Part shown: in pieces, positions 62,625 to 64,000 of the stretch
Layout of the letters: each line of letters begins with the position of its first letter
Position numbering within the stretch: the stretch's first letter is position 1
Assembly (NCBI GenBank): GCA_023443745.1
Contig: JAEZTB010000042.1
Coordinates: 62,001-126,000 of the forward strand
DNA: 64,000 bases
Source: Bacillota bacterium
GTDB lineage: Bacteria > Bacillota > Clostridia > DSM-8532
Direction of reading: 5' to 3'
Program-made: the position numbers and the translations under genes
Notes under the pieces: model-generated
The model's database searches: none
What the model was told of the DNA's origin: nothing
What the model saw: only the letters and a program-made list of their open reading frames with translations

Positions 62625-64000
62625 ATGGCATCAAATACGGCAAATTACAATCTATCTAAACCCGGTCAGGAAGATTATTACAACATAGATATACAAAATA
62701 GCAATATGGATGTGATTGATGCTGCTCTTACTCCAACGGCGGATCCGGATCAAGCTCCAATTGGATTAACCGGAAAAATAGTACAGTGGGTAAGCTGGAT
62801 TGTCAACCGAATTAAGGCTATAACTGGAAAGGCTAATTGGTATGATGCTCCAGCGACCACCCTCGAAGCAGCCAAGGTACATGCCGATGCAGCTGCTCCC
62901 CACTCCGGCCATGAGACTCCTGCAGGGGCTCAGACAAAAGTTAATACTTCAATGACTGCCCATATCAATACTTCAGATCCACATTCACAGTATGCCTTGG
63001 ATACAGATGTGGCCGGAATACAGAACACATTTAATTCGCATATGGCAGATTATGTGCGGCAAGCTGGGTACGGAACTGCTACAGGTACTAATGCACTAGT
63101 AATCACGCTCAACCCTGCTCCAACTGCATATTTAGATGGTATGGCTATAAGCTTTAAAAATACCACTCAGAACACAGGCACAGTAACGATCAATGTTAAT
63201 GGGCTAGGTGCTAAGAGCGTTTTGAAATCAAATGGATTAGCACTAGCTTCTGGTAATTTAAAGGCTAACAGCGTATACACAATACGCTATAATGGCTCAA
63301 ATTTTATATTACAGGGTGAAGGAGGTGATGAAAGGCAAGGAGATAATGTTGCCTTAGCAATGTCACTCTCTGGAACCACATTAAAATTAAGAGCGCCTGA
63401 AGGTATTTATGATGGCATTGATGATAACGTTACGTATAATGAGCCTAATCTATTAGCTACCAACATAGCAGAAGGTATACCTATGTTTGGGTTGGTTGGC
63501 ACACACAAAAATATAGGTGTAAAAAGTGTACAACGAGGTTCTACACAATTACAGGCTGGTGTATCATATGTGGATATTACAATAAGCAGTGTAGACTTAA
63601 ATAAGGCTATACCCATGCTTACAAGCTCCCCAGGGTATGGTAATACGGAGAGTACTGTTACTTTAGAAATAATAGGTTATACAACTTTAAGAATAAGCCG
63701 AAAATCAAACCCGGACTACGCTGGAGAATTGTTATTTTGGCAAGTCGTGGAATTTGAAGGACTCAAATCTCTCCAAAAGGGGAGTATTACAGCAAGTTCT
63801 CCAGACTATCCGAATGATCCTATTGTTGATGTTACTGTGTCCAGTGTAAACATATCAAAATCTATATTATTCGCAACTATACACCATAACGTAGGTGGTT
63901 CACCGTCATATGCTAGTGCTATGCTCATTAATGCTACAACAATAAGATTTTACGGTTTTAAAAGACCATCTTATACTTCGACAGGAGTTTATTATTTAGC
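62625..64000 (+). CDS. Tail fibre/side tail protein, 3' end cut by window
   Basis: 458 codons seen, starting with an ATG behind AAGGAG immediately after the YmfQ-like stop. TANYNLSKPGQEDYYNIDIQ is the standard N-terminus of Gram-positive phage tail fibres; HINTSDPHSQYAL is the common H-x-DPHxQY trimer motif; later parts are beta-rich. It should bind the host surface. No reverse transcriptase or template repeat was seen in the part available. Confidence 0.85.
   Translation, partial: MASNTANYNLSKPGQEDYYNIDIQNSNMDVIDAALTPTADPDQAPIGLTGKIVQWVSWIVNRIKAITGKANWYDAPATTLEAAKVHADAAAPHSGHETPAGAQTKVNTSMTAHINTSDPHSQYALDTDVAGIQNTFNSHMADYVRQAGYGTATGTNALVITLNPAPTAYLDGMAISFKNTTQNTGTVTINVNGLGAKSVLKSNGLALASGNLKANSVYTIRYNGSNFILQGEGGDERQGDNVALAMSLSGTTLKLRAPEGIYDGIDDNVTYNEPNLLATNIAEGIPMFGLVGTHKNIGVKSVQRGSTQLQAGVSYVDITISSVDLNKAIPMLTSSPGYGNTESTVTLEIIGYTTLRISRKSNPDYAGELLFWQVVEFEGLKSLQKGSITASSPDYPNDPIVDVTVSSVNISKSILFATIHHNVGGSPSYASAMLINATTIRFYGFKRPSYTSTGVYYL

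Larger units (their letters stand above)
32218..64000. mobile_element. Mu-like transposable prophage with a PBSX/SPP1-like contractile-tail virion (right end outside)
   Basis: A repressor, MuA-type DDE transposase, MuB-type ATPase, GemA, Mor-type activator and Mu gp26/gp27-like pair define a transposable phage. The structural genes are instead of SPP1/PBSX (Xkd) kind. The left boundary is set where sulfatase coding ends, at a TG dinucleotide (the usual terminal bases of Mu-like elements) followed by repeated TTGACAAAAAG. The exact base is inferred. Nearly all genes run rightward except the repressor and one small gene. Confidence 0.85.

Noticed and set aside
62625..64000. Diversity-generating retroelement at the tail fibre
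   Set aside because: No reverse transcriptase and no template/variable repeat pair in the visible part; the gene end is outside the window.

Overview
The window looks like the chromosome of a plant-polysaccharide-degrading, low-GC Gram-positive anaerobe, most likely a Clostridia (Bacillota). Evidence: strong AGGAGG-type ribosome sites, S-layer-homology (SLH) anchored giant glycoside hydrolases, CUT1 sugar ABC transporter parts without a local ATPase, LacI and AraC sugar regulators, and lipoprotein signal peptides. No tRNA, rRNA, CRISPR array or ordinary insertion sequence was seen.

Region 1 (about 1-21850) is a carbohydrate-use region. On the minus strand lie two related secreted alpha-galactosidase-like (clan GH-D) enzymes with SLH anchors. 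One is cut by the left window edge; the other is a 2457-residue multidomain protein. Between them are a membrane-bound AraC-type sensor-regulator and a large solute-binding lipoprotein. A LacI repressor then diverges from a plus-strand operon: GH4 alpha-galactosidase, secreted parallel beta-helix protein, sugar-binding lipoprotein and two CUT1 permeases. The simplest reading is that surface enzymes release galactose-containing oligosaccharides, the transporter imports them and the GH4 enzyme cleaves them inside, under LacI control.

Region 2 (about 21998-32217) is mixed host DNA: a metallophosphoesterase, an unusual cytoplasmic ParB-like/BMP fusion coupled to a DUF402 protein, a small Cys-rich protein, an alpha/beta hydrolase, an aldo/keto reductase, a TetR-controlled ABC-2 exporter operon with twin operators around a textbook promoter and a tiny membrane peptide at its end, and finally a sulfatase gene that has lost its N-terminal half.

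Region 3 (about 32218 to the right edge) is a transposable, Mu-like prophage that appears to have jumped into the sulfatase gene. Leftward: an XRE repressor. Rightward: early genes including a DDE transposase (MuA type) and AAA+ target-selection ATPase (MuB type), an AbrB-type protein, GemA, many small overlapping genes, and a Mor-type activator followed by a strong terminator. The late genes are a Mu gp26/gp27-like pair, a NusG paralogue (LoaP type), large terminase, SPP1-like portal, a MuF head protein with a C-terminal JAB-like domain, scaffold, capsid, head-tail connectors and a complete PBSX/Xkd-type contractile tail up to a tail fibre cut by the window edge. Lysis genes and the right end must lie outside.

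The most unusual feature is the late-operon control region. A NusG paralogue is followed directly by an RNA leader with a 10-bp closing stem and two mutually exclusive hairpins, an intrinsic terminator and a 26-bp palindrome, all before terminase. Two more intrinsic terminators sit inside the late operon. This suggests phage-borne, RNA-guided processive antitermination. Two further noncoding stretches (34255-34540 and 42332-42466) look like structured RNAs.
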